From Microbacterium trichothecenolyticum (GTDB lineage: Bacteria; Actinomycetota; Actinomycetes; Actinomycetales; Microbacteriaceae), in assembly GCF_030818955.1 (NCBI RefSeq), contig NZ_JAUTBF010000001.1, positions 558,001 to 622,000 of the forward strand: a stretch of DNA of 64,000 nt, read 5' to 3'. The position numbers and the translations under genes are program-made. The first letter of the stretch is position 1. Each line of letters opens with the position of its first letter. The notes below the pieces were generated by a model. It did no database searches, was not told the DNA's origin, and saw only the letters and a list, made by a program, of their open reading frames with translations. Shown here in pieces: positions 48,161-56,441 of this stretch.

Positions 48161-49348
48161 GTGAGCACGACCGACACGGACATCAGCCCCGACACCGTCC
48201 TCTACGCGTCAGCCGCCGCGGCACCCGGACCCGAGTGGGTCGAGACGCCCGTCGCGTACGACGGCATCCTCCTCGCCGGCTTCGGCGGCCCCGAGGGCCA
48301 GGACGACGTCATCCCGTTCCTGCGCAACGTCACGCGCGGACGCGGCATCCCCGATGAGCGCCTCGAAGAGGTCGCCCATCACTACCGACACTTCGGCGGC
48401 GTCAGCCCCATCAACCAGCACAACCGCGAGCTGAAGGCGGCGCTGGAGGCGGAGATCGCCCGGCGCGGAATCGGCCTGCCGGTCTACTGGGGTAACCGCA
48501 ACTGGGCGCCCTACCTGGAGGAGGCCGTGACGGAGGCGGCCGAGGCCGGTCACACCACGCTCCTGGCGATCGCCACGAGCGCGTACAGCTCCTTCTCCAG
48601 CTGCCGCCAGTACCGCGAGGACTACGCCCGGGTGCTCGAGGCCACGGGCCTCGGCGAGACGGTCACGATCGACAAGGTCCGCCAGTTCTTCGACCACCCC
48701 GGCTTCGTCTCGACCTTCGTCTCGGGTGTCACCGATGCCGTGAAGACGTACGTCGCCGACGGCATCGCGCCCGAGAAGATCCGCGTGCTCTTCTCCACCC
48801 ACTCCATCCCCACCGCCGACGCGCAGCGTTCGGGTCCCCGCGACGTCGATTTCGGCGAGGGCGGCGCGTACGAGGCACAGCACAAGGCCGTGGCCGCGTT
48901 CGTCATGGCCGAGGTCGCGGCCGCCGTCGCCGACGTCGAGTGGGAGCTCGTGTACCAGTCGCGCTCGGGCCCGCCGACCCAGCCCTGGCTCGAGCCCGAT
49001 GTCAACGACGTGATCGCCGAGCTCCCGGGCCGCGGTGCCGAGGCCGTGGTGATCGTGCCGCTGGGATTCGTCAGCGATCACATGGAGGTGCTCTGGGACC
49101 TCGACACCGAGGCGATGGAGGCCGCCGAGGAAGCGGGCATCCGCGCGGTGCGCACGCCGACGCCGGGCATCGACCCCGCGTACGTGTCCGGTTTGATCGA
49201 CCTCGTCGAAGAGCGTCTGAAGGGCACCCCGAAGAGCGAACGACCCCACCTCACCGCCCTCGGGCCCTGGTATGACGTGTGCCGCCCCGGGTGCTGCGAG
49301 AACATCCGCGCGGGCTTCAAGCCGGTCGCCGCGGGGCTGCGCCCCTGA
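48161..49348 (+). CDS. hemH: coproporphyrin ferrochelatase
   Basis: Inserts ferrous iron into the porphyrin in haem synthesis; in actinobacteria the substrate is coproporphyrin III (CpfC). It has 395 residues. HHYRHFGGVSPINQHNRELK, SAYSSFSSCRQYREDYA, LFSTHSIPTADAQRSG with the catalytic His, and PLGFVSDHMEVLWDLDTEA with the Glu are characteristic. The C-terminus CRPGCCENIR with a Cys pair plus upstream Cys can hold the 2Fe-2S cluster known in this group. The GTG start has GGGAGG about 9 nt upstream. No other haem genes are adjacent. Confidence 0.95.
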   Translation: MSTTDTDISPDTVLYASAAAAPGPEWVETPVAYDGILLAGFGGPEGQDDVIPFLRNVTRGRGIPDERLEEVAHHYRHFGGVSPINQHNRELKAALEAEIARRGIGLPVYWGNRNWAPYLEEAVTEAAEAGHTTLLAIATSAYSSFSSCRQYREDYARVLEATGLGETVTIDKVRQFFDHPGFVSTFVSGVTDAVKTYVADGIAPEKIRVLFSTHSIPTADAQRSGPRDVDFGEGGAYEAQHKAVAAFVMAEVAAAVADVEWELVYQSRSGPPTQPWLEPDVNDVIAELPGRGAEAVVIVPLGFVSDHMEVLWDLDTEAMEAAEEAGIRAVRTPTPGIDPAYVSGLIDLVEERLKGTPKSERPHLTALGPWYDVCRPGCCENIRAGFKPVAAGLRP

Positions 49349-49424
49349 CATTCATCGACGCCGCCCGTTCCTCCCGGGAGCGGGCGGCGTCGTCGTTCCC
49401 GCCCGCGGTGTCGGCGGTGCTCAA

Positions 49425-49430
49425 TAGGAT
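49425..49430 (+). promoter_or_regulatory. leaderless -10 element for rpiB
   Basis: TAGGAT ends 6 nt before the ATG at 49437. Confidence 0.65.
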
Positions 49431-49436
49431 GAGCGC

Positions 49437-49979
49437 ATGCGTATCCACATCGGCACCGATCACGCCGGTCTCGAGTTCTCCACCCAGATCCAGCACCACC
49501 TCGCCTCGCAAGGGCATGAGGTCATCGACCATGGGCCGATCGAGTACGACCCGCTCGACGACTACCCGGCGTTCTGCATCCGCGCCGCTCAGGCGGTCGT
49601 GCGCGACCAGGCCGCGGGCATCGACGCCCTCGGTGTCGTGTTCGGCGGCTCGGGCAACGGCGAGCAGATCGCGGCCAACAAGGTCCTGGGCGTCCGCGCC
49701 GCGTTGGTGTGGAACGTCTCCACCGCCGAACTGGCGCGCGAACACAACGACGCCAACGTCATCTCGATCGGCGCGCGGCAGCACACCTTCGACGAGGCGT
49801 CGTCGTTCATCGACCGCTTCATCGCCACGCCGTTCTCGGGCGAGGAACGGCACGCACGTCGCATCGCGCAGCTCGCGGCCTACGAGCAGGACGGCGTGCT
49901 GCTGCCCGACCCGCGTGCCGGTCTGAGCGAGAACCCGAAGACCGACGCCAGCGACTCCTTCGACCCCGAGGCAGGCTGA
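49437..49979 (+). CDS. rpiB: ribose-5-phosphate isomerase B
   Basis: Interconverts ribose-5-phosphate and ribulose-5-phosphate. It has 180 residues. RIHIGTDHAGLEFSTQIQHH is the N-terminal substrate site, and VFGGSGNGEQIAANKVLGVR is the actinobacterial RpiB anion-hole segment, lacking the Cys of E. coli RpiB as in Mycobacterium. SIGARQHTFDEASSFIDRFI follows. The C-terminal 25 residues are an acidic tail. The ATG is leaderless-type. Its stop overlaps the start of the DNA glycosylase gene (TGATG). Confidence 0.95.
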   Translation: MRIHIGTDHAGLEFSTQIQHHLASQGHEVIDHGPIEYDPLDDYPAFCIRAAQAVVRDQAAGIDALGVVFGGSGNGEQIAANKVLGVRAALVWNVSTAELAREHNDANVISIGARQHTFDEASSFIDRFIATPFSGEERHARRIAQLAAYEQDGVLLPDPRAGLSENPKTDASDSFDPEAG

Positions 49980-50971
49980 TGCCCGAAGGGCATTCCGTCC
50001 ACCGCATCGCGCGGCAGTTCGACCGCAACGTCGTGGGGCGCACGGTCTCGGCATCCAGTCCGCAGGGCCGGTTCGCCGAGGGCGCTTCCGTCATCGACGG
50101 GCGCGAGGCGCTCGAGGCCCGCGCGGTGGCGAAGCAGATGTTCCTGCGCTTCGACGGCGACGTGTGGCTCCGCGTGCACCTCGGCATGTACGGCGCGTGG
50201 GACTTCTCGGGCGAGATCGCGGTCGACGCGACCATCGCCTCGGCCAACGGCCGCATGGGCCACACCAACCAGCGCGGAACGGTGCTCGAGGAGGCGCCGA
50301 TCCTGGATGCCGCGGGCGAGAACTCGCTGAGCTCGATCGGGGCTCCCCGCCGGGCGCGCGTGCGCATGTCCGAACAGACCACGGGTCTCGACGAGTCGAG
50401 CGAATGGCCGCCGCCGGTCGTGGGCGCGGTGCGGCTGCGCCTGCTCACCGAGGCGACCTGCGCCGACTTGCGCGGACCGACCGCCTGCGTGCTGCAGACG
50501 CCGGACGAGGTGGCCGCGACCATCGCGAAGCTCGGTCCCGACCCCCTCGTCGACGATGTCGCCGAGGGCGAGGAGCGCTTCACCGCGACGGTGAAGAAGA
50601 AGCCGACGGCGATCGGCCTGTTGTTGATGGACCAGTCCGTGGTCAGCGGCATCGGCAACGTCTATCGCGCCGAGATCCTCTTCCGTGCGCGACAGAACCC
50701 GCACACGCCGGGCCGTGACGTGCCCGACGAGGTCGTGCGCGGCATGTGGCGCGATTGGGTGCGTCTGCTGTCGATCGGCGTCGAGACCGGTCAGATGATG
50801 ACGATGGACGACCTCGACCCCGATGCCTACCGTCGCGCGATGGCCCATCGCGACGATCGGCACTGGGTCTACCACCGCGCGGGGCTGCCGTGCCGCATCT
50901 GCGGGACGACGGTGCTCATGGAAGAGGCGGCGGGGCGAAAACTCTACTGGTGCCCGAATTGTCAGGCGTGA
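49979..50971 (+). CDS. Fpg/Nei family DNA glycosylase
   Basis: Base-excision-repair glycosylase/AP lyase for oxidised bases. It has 330 residues. The N-terminus MPEGHSVHRIARQF has the catalytic Pro2-Glu3 in the Nei (endonuclease VIII) style. The H2TH region is LLLMDQSVVSGIGNVYRAEI, and the zinc finger CRICGTTVLMEEAAGRKLYW ends CPNCQ. The length and PEGHSVHR place it with actinobacterial Nei2-type enzymes. It is coupled to rpiB upstream (TGATG) and to the acetyltransferase downstream (GTGA), so the three genes form an operon driven by the rpiB promoter. Confidence 0.93.
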   Translation: MPEGHSVHRIARQFDRNVVGRTVSASSPQGRFAEGASVIDGREALEARAVAKQMFLRFDGDVWLRVHLGMYGAWDFSGEIAVDATIASANGRMGHTNQRGTVLEEAPILDAAGENSLSSIGAPRRARVRMSEQTTGLDESSEWPPPVVGAVRLRLLTEATCADLRGPTACVLQTPDEVAATIAKLGPDPLVDDVAEGEERFTATVKKKPTAIGLLLMDQSVVSGIGNVYRAEILFRARQNPHTPGRDVPDEVVRGMWRDWVRLLSIGVETGQMMTMDDLDPDAYRRAMAHRDDRHWVYHRAGLPCRICGTTVLMEEAAGRKLYWCPNCQA

Positions 50972-51522
50972 CCGAACGCGGCGAGACCGGGGATGCCGTA
51001 CTCCGCCCGTGGGCGCGGGAGGATGCCGCCGACCTCGCCCTCGTGGCGGGGAGCGCCCCGGACCTCGCGACGCAGATCCCTCCGGAGGTGTCCGCCGGCC
51101 GCGCGGCCGCCGACGAGCACATCAGGACGGTTCTCCGGTTCGAGGACGATGAGAGGAACTGGGCCATCGTCATCGACGGCGTCCCCGTCGGCAATGTCGG
51201 GGTCACCGGGATCGAGTTCCGCCACGGCACGGCCTGGATGTCGTACTGGTTGGCCGCGGGCGCGCGGGGGAGAGGCCTCGCGACGGCGGCCCTGGTCTCG
51301 GCGAGCGCGTGGGCGTTCGACGCCGGCTTGTACCGGCTCGAACTCGGGCACCGCGTGAACAACCCCGCGTCGTGCCGGGTGGCCACCGCGGCCGGGTTCC
51401 TTCCCGAAGGGATCGAACGCCGCAAGCTCCGCTACGGCGACCAGCGGTTCGACGTCGAGACGCATGCGCGCCTGGCCGAAGACCCGTGGCCACGCGTCTC
51501 GGGACTGCCCTTCGCGGAATGA
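50968..51522 (+). CDS. GNAT family N-acetyltransferase
   Basis: A 184-residue acetyl-CoA-dependent transferase of the RimJ/RimL type. VLRPWAREDAADLALVAGS is the N-terminal fold, and TAWMSYWLAAGARGRGLATA contains the R-x-x-G-x-A acetyl-CoA loop. ALYRLELGHRVNNPASCRVA-like text with NPASCRVATAAGF is the typical family end, then EGIERRKLRYGDQRFD. The acceptor (protein N-terminus or small molecule) is unknown. The start GTG overlaps the glycosylase stop. Confidence 0.9.
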   Translation: MTERGETGDAVLRPWAREDAADLALVAGSAPDLATQIPPEVSAGRAAADEHIRTVLRFEDDERNWAIVIDGVPVGNVGVTGIEFRHGTAWMSYWLAAGARGRGLATAALVSASAWAFDAGLYRLELGHRVNNPASCRVATAAGFLPEGIERRKLRYGDQRFDVETHARLAEDPWPRVSGLPFAE

Positions 51523-51579
51523 GCGCGGCGCGACGCCCGACGCAGCGGTTGTGCGTGGGGGAGCGCCGGTTCGGCGTTC

Positions 51580-51585
51580 TAGGCT
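51580..51585 (+). promoter_or_regulatory. leaderless -10 element for the PaiB-like gene
   Basis: TAGGCT ends 6 nt before the GTG at 51592. Confidence 0.6.
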
Positions 51586-51591
51586 GATCCG

Positions 51592-52215
51592 GTGCGCCAG
51601 AATCCCAGCTTCGCGATGACCGATGTCGGCGAGATCCGTCGGCTGATCGAACGTCACCCGTGGGTCACCCTCGTCAGCCAGACCGAGGAGGGTCTCGTCG
51701 CCTCCCACTACGCCGTCATGTTGGACGACGATCGCGACGACCTCACGATCGTGGGCCACGTGGGAAAGCCCGACGACGCGATCCTGGGACTCGGCGACCG
51801 GGAACTGCTCGTCGTCGTGCAGGGCCCCCACGGCTACATCACGCCGCGGTGGTACGGCGACGTGCCGGCCGTGCCGACCTGGAACTTCGTCTCGGCGCAT
51901 CTGTCCGGCATCCCGGAACTGCTGAGCCCGGCCGAGAACCTGCGGGTGCTCGAACGACTCGTCGCGCGGTTCGAAGGCGACGGTGCCGACGCGCGCGGCC
52001 TCTACGCCCTGCCCAACGACGCGGAGTTCGTGGAGCGGCTCGAACGGGGAACGGTCGGCTTCCGGCTGACGCCGACCCGTGTCACCGCCAAGCGCAAGCT
52101 CAGCCAGAACAAGAGTGCCGAGGTGGTCGAGACGGTCATCGCGGGGGTCTCGGCGGACAATCCCGAGCTCGCCGCCGAGATGCGTCGGGCCGCGGACGCG
52201 CGGGTGCGCCCGTGA
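51592..52215 (+). CDS. PaiB-like FMN-binding protein
   Basis: A 207-residue split-barrel protein of the PaiB / FMN-binding negative-regulator family. RQNPSFAMTDVGEIRRLIER is the standard N-terminus. SQTEEGLVASHYAVMLDD and HGYITPRWYGDVPAVPTWNF form the flavin-binding core, and AKRKLSQNKSAEVVETVIAG is the conserved C-terminal helix. The biochemical role is not settled (haem/FMN binding, regulation of degradative enzymes in Bacillus). The start is leaderless-type. The stop overlaps the amidohydrolase start (GTGA). Confidence 0.9.
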   Translation: MRQNPSFAMTDVGEIRRLIERHPWVTLVSQTEEGLVASHYAVMLDDDRDDLTIVGHVGKPDDAILGLGDRELLVVVQGPHGYITPRWYGDVPAVPTWNFVSAHLSGIPELLSPAENLRVLERLVARFEGDGADARGLYALPNDAEFVERLERGTVGFRLTPTRVTAKRKLSQNKSAEVVETVIAGVSADNPELAAEMRRAADARVRP

Positions 52216-53705
52216 TCGGCGAGACGGTCGGCTTCATCCGCGGGGTGCGGGTCGCAGGCCCCGGCCGCGAGCTGCTGCCCACCACCGAGCCGGTCGACCT
52301 CGTCATCGCGAACGGCACGATCGCCGACATCGCCCCCACCGGCAACCTGCGCCCGCGCGGCCCGGTTGTCGAGGGCGAGGGCGGCTGGCTGCTGCCCGGG
52401 CTCTGGGACCATCACGTGCACGTGCTGCAGTGGGCGCTCGTCGCCGACCGCGTTCCCCTCGGTGAGGTCGGGTCCGCCCGAGAGGCCGCGGCGGTCATGG
52501 CGTCCGCCCCCGTGTCCGACGGGCGCCGCATCGGCTCGGGTTTCCGCGACGGTCTCTGGCCCGACGCCCCCACTCTCGAACTCCTGGATACCGCGACCGG
52601 CGAGGTTCCGACCTACCTCGTGAACGCCGATGTGCACAGCGTCTGGATGAACAGCGCCGCCTTCCGTCGCGAGGGCTTCGAGCCGGTGGCATCCGGGATC
52701 GTCCGCGAGGAGGACGCGTTCGAGATCTCGCGTCGCCTCAACGCCGTGGAGCCCGACGTCGCCGATCGTGCCGTCCAGCGCATGGCGCGAGCCGCCGCCG
52801 CGCGCGGGATCGTCGGCCTCGTCGACCTCGACATGACCTGGAACGACGAGCCGTGGCAGCGGCGCGTCGCCCGCGGGTTCGACACGCTGCGCGTGTCGCA
52901 CGGCACCTACCCGCAGCACCTCGACCGCGCGATCGCCGAGGGCCTGCGCACGGGCGACCCCGTGCGCGGATCCGCTCATGACCTCGTCCGCGTCGGGCCG
53001 CTCAAAGCGATCACCGACGGCTCGCTCGGCACGCGGACGGCCGCGTGCGCGCACCACTATCCCGGGGAGGTCGGCAACCACGGTCTGCTGACCATCGCTC
53101 CCGACGAGCTCGTCGACATGATGACGCGGGCGACCGCAGCGGGGCTGGAGTGCGCGATCCACGCGATCGGCGACGTCGCGAACGCGCATGCGCTCGACGC
53201 GTACGCGCTGACGGGTGCGGTGGGCACGATCGAGCACGCGCAGCTCGTGGCGCACGCGGACATCCCGCGGTTCGCCCGCCTGGGCGTCGCCGCGAGCGTG
53301 CAGCCCGAGCACGCCCTCGACGACCGCGACATGACGGATGCCATCTGGGCCGAGCAGTCCGCCCAGCCCTATCCGCTGCGGGCGCTGGTCGACAGCGGCG
53401 CGAACGTCCGCTTCGGCTCCGACGCGCCGGTCGCGGCGCTCGACCCGTGGGCGGCGATGGCGTCCGCGGTGTTCCGCACGCGCGACGGGCGCGAGGCCTG
53501 GCAGCCGCACCAGCGGGTCGACATCGCGACCGCGATCGCGGCATCCACGGCCGGCGGCTCGACAGCATCGGCCGAGATCGCGCCCGGGGCCCTCGCCGAC
53601 CTCGTCATCGCCGACGCGGACCCCCTGACCGCCGACGAGGCGGCACTGCGGGCCATGCCGGTGCGCACGACGCTGCTCGCCGGTCGCGTGACCCACCACG
53701 CCTGA
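52212..53705 (+). CDS. amidohydrolase family protein (YtcJ-like)
   Basis: A 497-residue metal-dependent amidohydrolase. GGWLLPGLWDHHVHVLQWAL carries the HxH metal motif. GPLKAITDGSLGTRTAACAH contains the Lys/Asp region, ECAIHAIGDVANAHALDAYA carries the later His, and VRFGSDAPVAALDPWAAMAS the final Asp. The last 60 residues are the usual beta-sandwich closing region (GALADLVIADADPL). The start GTG at 52212 overlaps the PaiB-like stop. The substrate cannot be inferred. Confidence 0.92.
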   Translation: MIGETVGFIRGVRVAGPGRELLPTTEPVDLVIANGTIADIAPTGNLRPRGPVVEGEGGWLLPGLWDHHVHVLQWALVADRVPLGEVGSAREAAAVMASAPVSDGRRIGSGFRDGLWPDAPTLELLDTATGEVPTYLVNADVHSVWMNSAAFRREGFEPVASGIVREEDAFEISRRLNAVEPDVADRAVQRMARAAAARGIVGLVDLDMTWNDEPWQRRVARGFDTLRVSHGTYPQHLDRAIAEGLRTGDPVRGSAHDLVRVGPLKAITDGSLGTRTAACAHHYPGEVGNHGLLTIAPDELVDMMTRATAAGLECAIHAIGDVANAHALDAYALTGAVGTIEHAQLVAHADIPRFARLGVAASVQPEHALDDRDMTDAIWAEQSAQPYPLRALVDSGANVRFGSDAPVAALDPWAAMASAVFRTRDGREAWQPHQRVDIATAIAASTAGGSTASAEIAPGALADLVIADADPLTADEAALRAMPVRTTLLAGRVTHHA

Positions 53706-53745
53706 CCCGCCCGTCGCCGCCCCACCCGCCGCGTGCGCGTGCGAG

Positions 53746-53795
53746 TCGCCACGATGTGTCGCCTCGGCCCCGACGACCGCGACACATCGTGGCGA
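53746..53795. repeat. long perfect inverted repeat between convergent genes
   Basis: TCGCCACGATGTGTCGC (53746-53762) and GCGACACATCGTGGCGA (53779-53795) form a 17-bp perfect stem around a 16-nt loop. It lies between the amidohydrolase stop and the dps terminator. It has no T-run and could be an extragenic palindrome or a transcription end of the + operon. Confidence 0.7.
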
Positions 53796-53815
53796 TTCAC
53801 GCGAGGGGCGAACGA

Positions 53816-53849
53816 CGACGGGGGCGGTGCCGAAGCACCGCCCCCGTCG
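53816..53849 (-). terminator. terminator after dps
   Basis: A perfect 15-bp stem, CGACGGGGGCGGTGC against GCACCGCCCCCGTCG, with a 4-nt loop, 13 nt past the dps stop on the minus strand. Confidence 0.8.
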
Positions 53850-53862
53850 GGGAGAGAAACGA

Positions 53863-54348
53863 TTACGCGGCGAGGTGCGCGAAGAGGAACCAGCGGTCCT
53901 TGTCGAGGCCGCGCTTGATCTCGATCGCGACGTCCTGGCTCGACATGTCGATCTCGTCGAGGCCCTCGATGGCGTTCTCGATGTCGACGAGGACCGCGTC
54001 GATGTCGGCGATCACGGCGCGGATGACGACGTCGGACTGCGCGAAGCCGGCGGGCACCTCGGTGGCCTTGGCCTTGGCGGCGACGGTCGACAGGCGCGAG
54101 TCGATGGGAAGACCCAGGGCGACGATGCGCTCGGCGGCGAGGTCGGCCCAATCCTGCGCGTGAGCGACGACCGTGTCGAGCAGCTCGTGCACGCCGATGA
54201 AGTTCGAACCGCGCACGTGCCAGTGGGCCTGCTTGCCGTTGACGACGAGGGCCTCGAGGCCGATGACGACGGGGGAGAGGAACTGGGCCGTGCCAGCGGC
54301 CATCGTGGGGTCGACGGTGGTGGCGGGCGGGGTCTGGACGGTACTCAT
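53863..54348 (-). CDS. dps: Dps-family DNA starvation / ferritin-like protein
   Basis: Dodecameric mini-ferritin that stores iron, removes peroxide and may coat DNA. It has 161 residues. NGKQAHWHVRGSNFIGVHEL holds the inter-subunit ferroxidase His residues, and DTVVAHAQDWADLAAERIVA the partner Asp/Glu residues. DRWFLFAHLAA is the conserved C-terminal Trp region. The ATG at 54348 is preceded by AAGGAG 7 nt upstream; an in-frame TTG at 54363 is within that site. Two candidate iron boxes lie 75-115 nt upstream. Confidence 0.94.
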   Translation of the reverse strand: MSTVQTPPATTVDPTMAAGTAQFLSPVVIGLEALVVNGKQAHWHVRGSNFIGVHELLDTVVAHAQDWADLAAERIVALGLPIDSRLSTVAAKAKATEVPAGFAQSDVVIRAVIADIDAVLVDIENAIEGLDEIDMSSQDVAIEIKRGLDKDRWFLFAHLAA

Positions 54349-54424
54349 TCTTTGCTCCTTCAAGCGACGTGCGAAGTCTCGATGGATAGAACGCTACTCA
54401 CTCCCGCGCATTCCGCAAGCAAGA

Positions 54425-54463
54425 TGAGGCTCGGCTAAATCCCAGATGAATAGGCAATCCTCA
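54425..54463. promoter_or_regulatory. two candidate DtxR/IdeR-type iron boxes upstream of dps
   Basis: TGAGGCTCGGCTAA (54425-54438) and, on the minus strand, TGAGGATTGCCTAT (54463-54450) each match about 10 of 14 positions of the DtxR-type core TTAGGTTAGCCTAA. They lie between dps and the divergent alpha/beta hydrolase gene. Confidence 0.4.
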
Positions 54464-54546
54464 CCTGACCTCGCCGCCCGCAACCGCGGTTCTCGGAGTC
54501 GGCTCGGCACGGAGCGAGCCCGTGTCGGCCATGCCAGGATCGGAGC

Positions 54547-55263
54547 ATGCACCGCCACGCCACCGACGTCCGGGTCTACGGCGCCCACCCCGACCAGTGG
54601 CTGCGCGCGAACGGTGACCCCGCGGCATCCGTCTGCATCTGCTTCGTTCACGGCGGCTACTGGCGACCCCGCTACACCGCGCAGCTCATGGAGCCGTTGA
54701 TGGACCGACTCACGGACGACCCCGCCGTCGCGACGGTCAACATCGAATACCGGCGCGAGGGCGACGCCGAGGCCATGCAGAACGACGTGCGCTCCGCTCT
54801 GCGTCTGACGCGCGAGCTCTTTCCGCGCGCGATGCGCGTGGTCGTGGGACATTCCGCGGGAGGGCATCTCGCGCTCGTGACGGCGGACGAGGTCGAGCTG
54901 GTCGTGGCCCTCGCGGCGGTGACCGACCTCACCGGCGGGTACGCGGCGGGCATCGGCTCGGGGGCCGTCGCCGCGCTCCTGGGCGGGTCTCCGACCGAGC
55001 GTCCCGCCGCGTATGCCGCGGCCACCCCGCGCCCGCCCGCCGTTCCGGCCCTGCTCGTCCACGGCGCCGACGACGCGGCCGTGCCCGTGAGCCACTCCCG
55101 CGGCTTCGCACGCTCCGCCGAGGCCGCCGGCGCGCCGGTCGAGTACCGGGAGTGCGCCCACCTCGATCACATGCTCCTCATCGACCCCGACGGCCCGCAT
55201 TGGCCCGACACCTGGGCCTGGGTCGACCGACACGTCACCGACTCCCGAAAGGAGCGCCCATGA
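54547..55263 (+). CDS. alpha/beta hydrolase (kynurenine-formamidase-like)
   Basis: A 238-residue serine hydrolase. ICFVHGGYWRPRYTAQLMEP is the HGGYW oxyanion motif found in arylformamidase/carboxylesterase-like enzymes. MRVVVGHSAGGHLALVTADE contains the nucleophile Ser in GHSAGG. VPALLVHGADDAAVPVSHSR supplies the Asp, and ECAHLDHMLLIDP the catalytic His. Substrate unknown; kynurenine formamidase is one possibility but no other kyn gene is near. ATG start at 54547. Its stop overlaps the start of the carbonic-anhydrase-like gene (ATGA). Confidence 0.88.
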   Translation: MHRHATDVRVYGAHPDQWLRANGDPAASVCICFVHGGYWRPRYTAQLMEPLMDRLTDDPAVATVNIEYRREGDAEAMQNDVRSALRLTRELFPRAMRVVVGHSAGGHLALVTADEVELVVALAAVTDLTGGYAAGIGSGAVAALLGGSPTERPAAYAAATPRPPAVPALLVHGADDAAVPVSHSRGFARSAEAAGAPVEYRECAHLDHMLLIDPDGPHWPDTWAWVDRHVTDSRKERP

Positions 55264-55826
55264 GCGTCGCCGCGGATGCCTCGATCCTGGCCCTCCCGGA
55301 TGCGACCCCGACCGTGTCGGACGACGCGTTCGTGGCATCCGGGGCCCGTGTGATCGGCGACGTCACCCTGGGGGCCGGCTCGAGCGTCTGGTACAACGCT
55401 GTCCTGCGCGGCGACAGCGCGGCGATCGTCGTCGGTGACCGGTCGAACGTGCAGGACAACGTCTCGGTGCACGTGGACCGGGGCCGGCCGGTGAGGATCG
55501 GCTCCGACGTCTCGATCGGACACAACGCGGTCGTCCACGGGTGCACCATCGGCGACGGCTCGCTGATCGGCATGGGAAGCGTCATCCTGTCCGGTGCGGA
55601 GATCGGAGCCGGATGCCTCGTCGCCGGGGGCGCGGTGGTGCTCGAGGGAACGGTGGTCCCGGCGGGCTCTCTCGTGGCCGGGGTCCCCGCCAAAGTGCGC
55701 CGCGCGCTCACCGACGAGGAGCGCGCGGGCATCCGCCGCAACGCCGAGACCTACCTCGCGCACTCCGCACGGCACAGCGGTGCCCGCGCGGTGGAGGACG
55801 GCGGGGGGTTCCGCGGGGAGGACTGA
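55260..55826 (+). CDS. gamma-class carbonic anhydrase family protein
   Basis: A left-handed beta-helix protein of 188 residues with hexapeptide repeats throughout (ASGARVIGDVTLGAGSSVWY, IGSDVSIGHNAVVHGCTIGD, IGMGSVILSGAEIGAGCLVA). SIGHNAVVHGC carries the two zinc-ligand His residues, and the third His is in NVSVHVDRGRP. The C-terminal part is a helix. Such proteins (YrdA/PaaY-like) may be carbonic anhydrases or acyltransferase-like; activity cannot be told from sequence. The ATG at 55260 has AAAGGAG upstream and overlaps the hydrolase stop. Confidence 0.9.
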   Translation: MSVAADASILALPDATPTVSDDAFVASGARVIGDVTLGAGSSVWYNAVLRGDSAAIVVGDRSNVQDNVSVHVDRGRPVRIGSDVSIGHNAVVHGCTIGDGSLIGMGSVILSGAEIGAGCLVAGGAVVLEGTVVPAGSLVAGVPAKVRRALTDEERAGIRRNAETYLAHSARHSGARAVEDGGGFRGED

Positions 55827-55864
55827 TCGGGTGCGGCGAGGACCCGTGCCGTACCGACGATGTG

Positions 55865-55938
55865 TGGAGGGGCTGACGAGAATCGAACTCGCATCATCTG
55901 TTTGGAAGACAGAGGCTTTACCACTAAGCTACAGCCCC
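55865..55938 (-). tRNA. tRNA-Gly (TCC)
   Basis: A minus-strand cloverleaf: acceptor GGGGCTG/CAGCCCC, D arm GCTTAGTGGTAAAGC, anticodon loop CTTCCAA giving TCC, and T loop TTCGATT. The discriminator is T and CCA is encoded. Confidence 0.95.
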
Positions 55939-56052
55939 GGATTTCCGCGGATCATCACGAGGATGATCGTGAAACCGGACGGCATCAGTCTACGACACGT
56001 CGGCGGCGGCGGCGAACGCGACACCATCCCGCGCGTCCGCAGACCGATCGAC

Positions 56053-56058
56053 TAGACT
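56053..56058 (+). promoter_or_regulatory. -10 element for tRNA-Pro
   Basis: TAGACT, the same -10 word as in many protein genes here, 40 nt before the mature tRNA. Confidence 0.6.
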
Positions 56059-56098
56059 TCTGACGGTCGTTTCGTCGAACGCGCCCCGCGCGTCGTCC

Positions 56099-56175
56099 CG
56101 GGGCGTAGCTCAGCTTGGTAGAGCGCCCGCTTTGGGAGCGGGAGGCCGCAGGTTCAAATCCTGTCGCCCCGACCA
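56099..56175 (+). tRNA. tRNA-Pro (TGG)
   Basis: Cloverleaf: acceptor CGGGGCG/CGCCCCG, D arm GCTCAGCTTGGTAGAGC, anticodon stem CCCGC/GCGGG with loop TTTGGGA giving TGG, and T loop TTCAAAT. CCA is encoded at 56173-56175. Confidence 0.96.
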
Positions 56176-56372
56176 CCTGTCGCACGTGCGTGCCTTTGTG
56201 CCACCCGTTCGGATGGTTGTCCGTGCGGCCGCCCACACAGAGACCCCGGTCCTGCCGTCGAGCGTTGATCGGCTGCGCCGATTCCGCGCACCCCGCGCGA
56301 CCGGCGACCGCAGCCCACGTTTCGACCACGTAAATCCTCGCGTCTCCGCTTGAGCGGGCGCTTTCGGCGTGC

Positions 56373-56391
56373 TGGTATATATTCCGTACCA
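56373..56391 (+). promoter_or_regulatory. candidate operator/promoter of the catabolic operon
   Basis: TGGTATATATTCCGTACCA, with dyad arms TGGTA and TACCA. It contains TATATT at 56378-56383 as a possible -10, and a TTGAGC at 56350-56355 lies upstream. It matches the site at 63722-63740 in 16 of 19 positions and lies 51 nt before the permease start. Confidence 0.6.
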
Positions 56392-56441
56392 ATCATCCGA
56401 TCCGATGTTGAGCTCCACGACATCCCGCCCGAGGAGACCCC

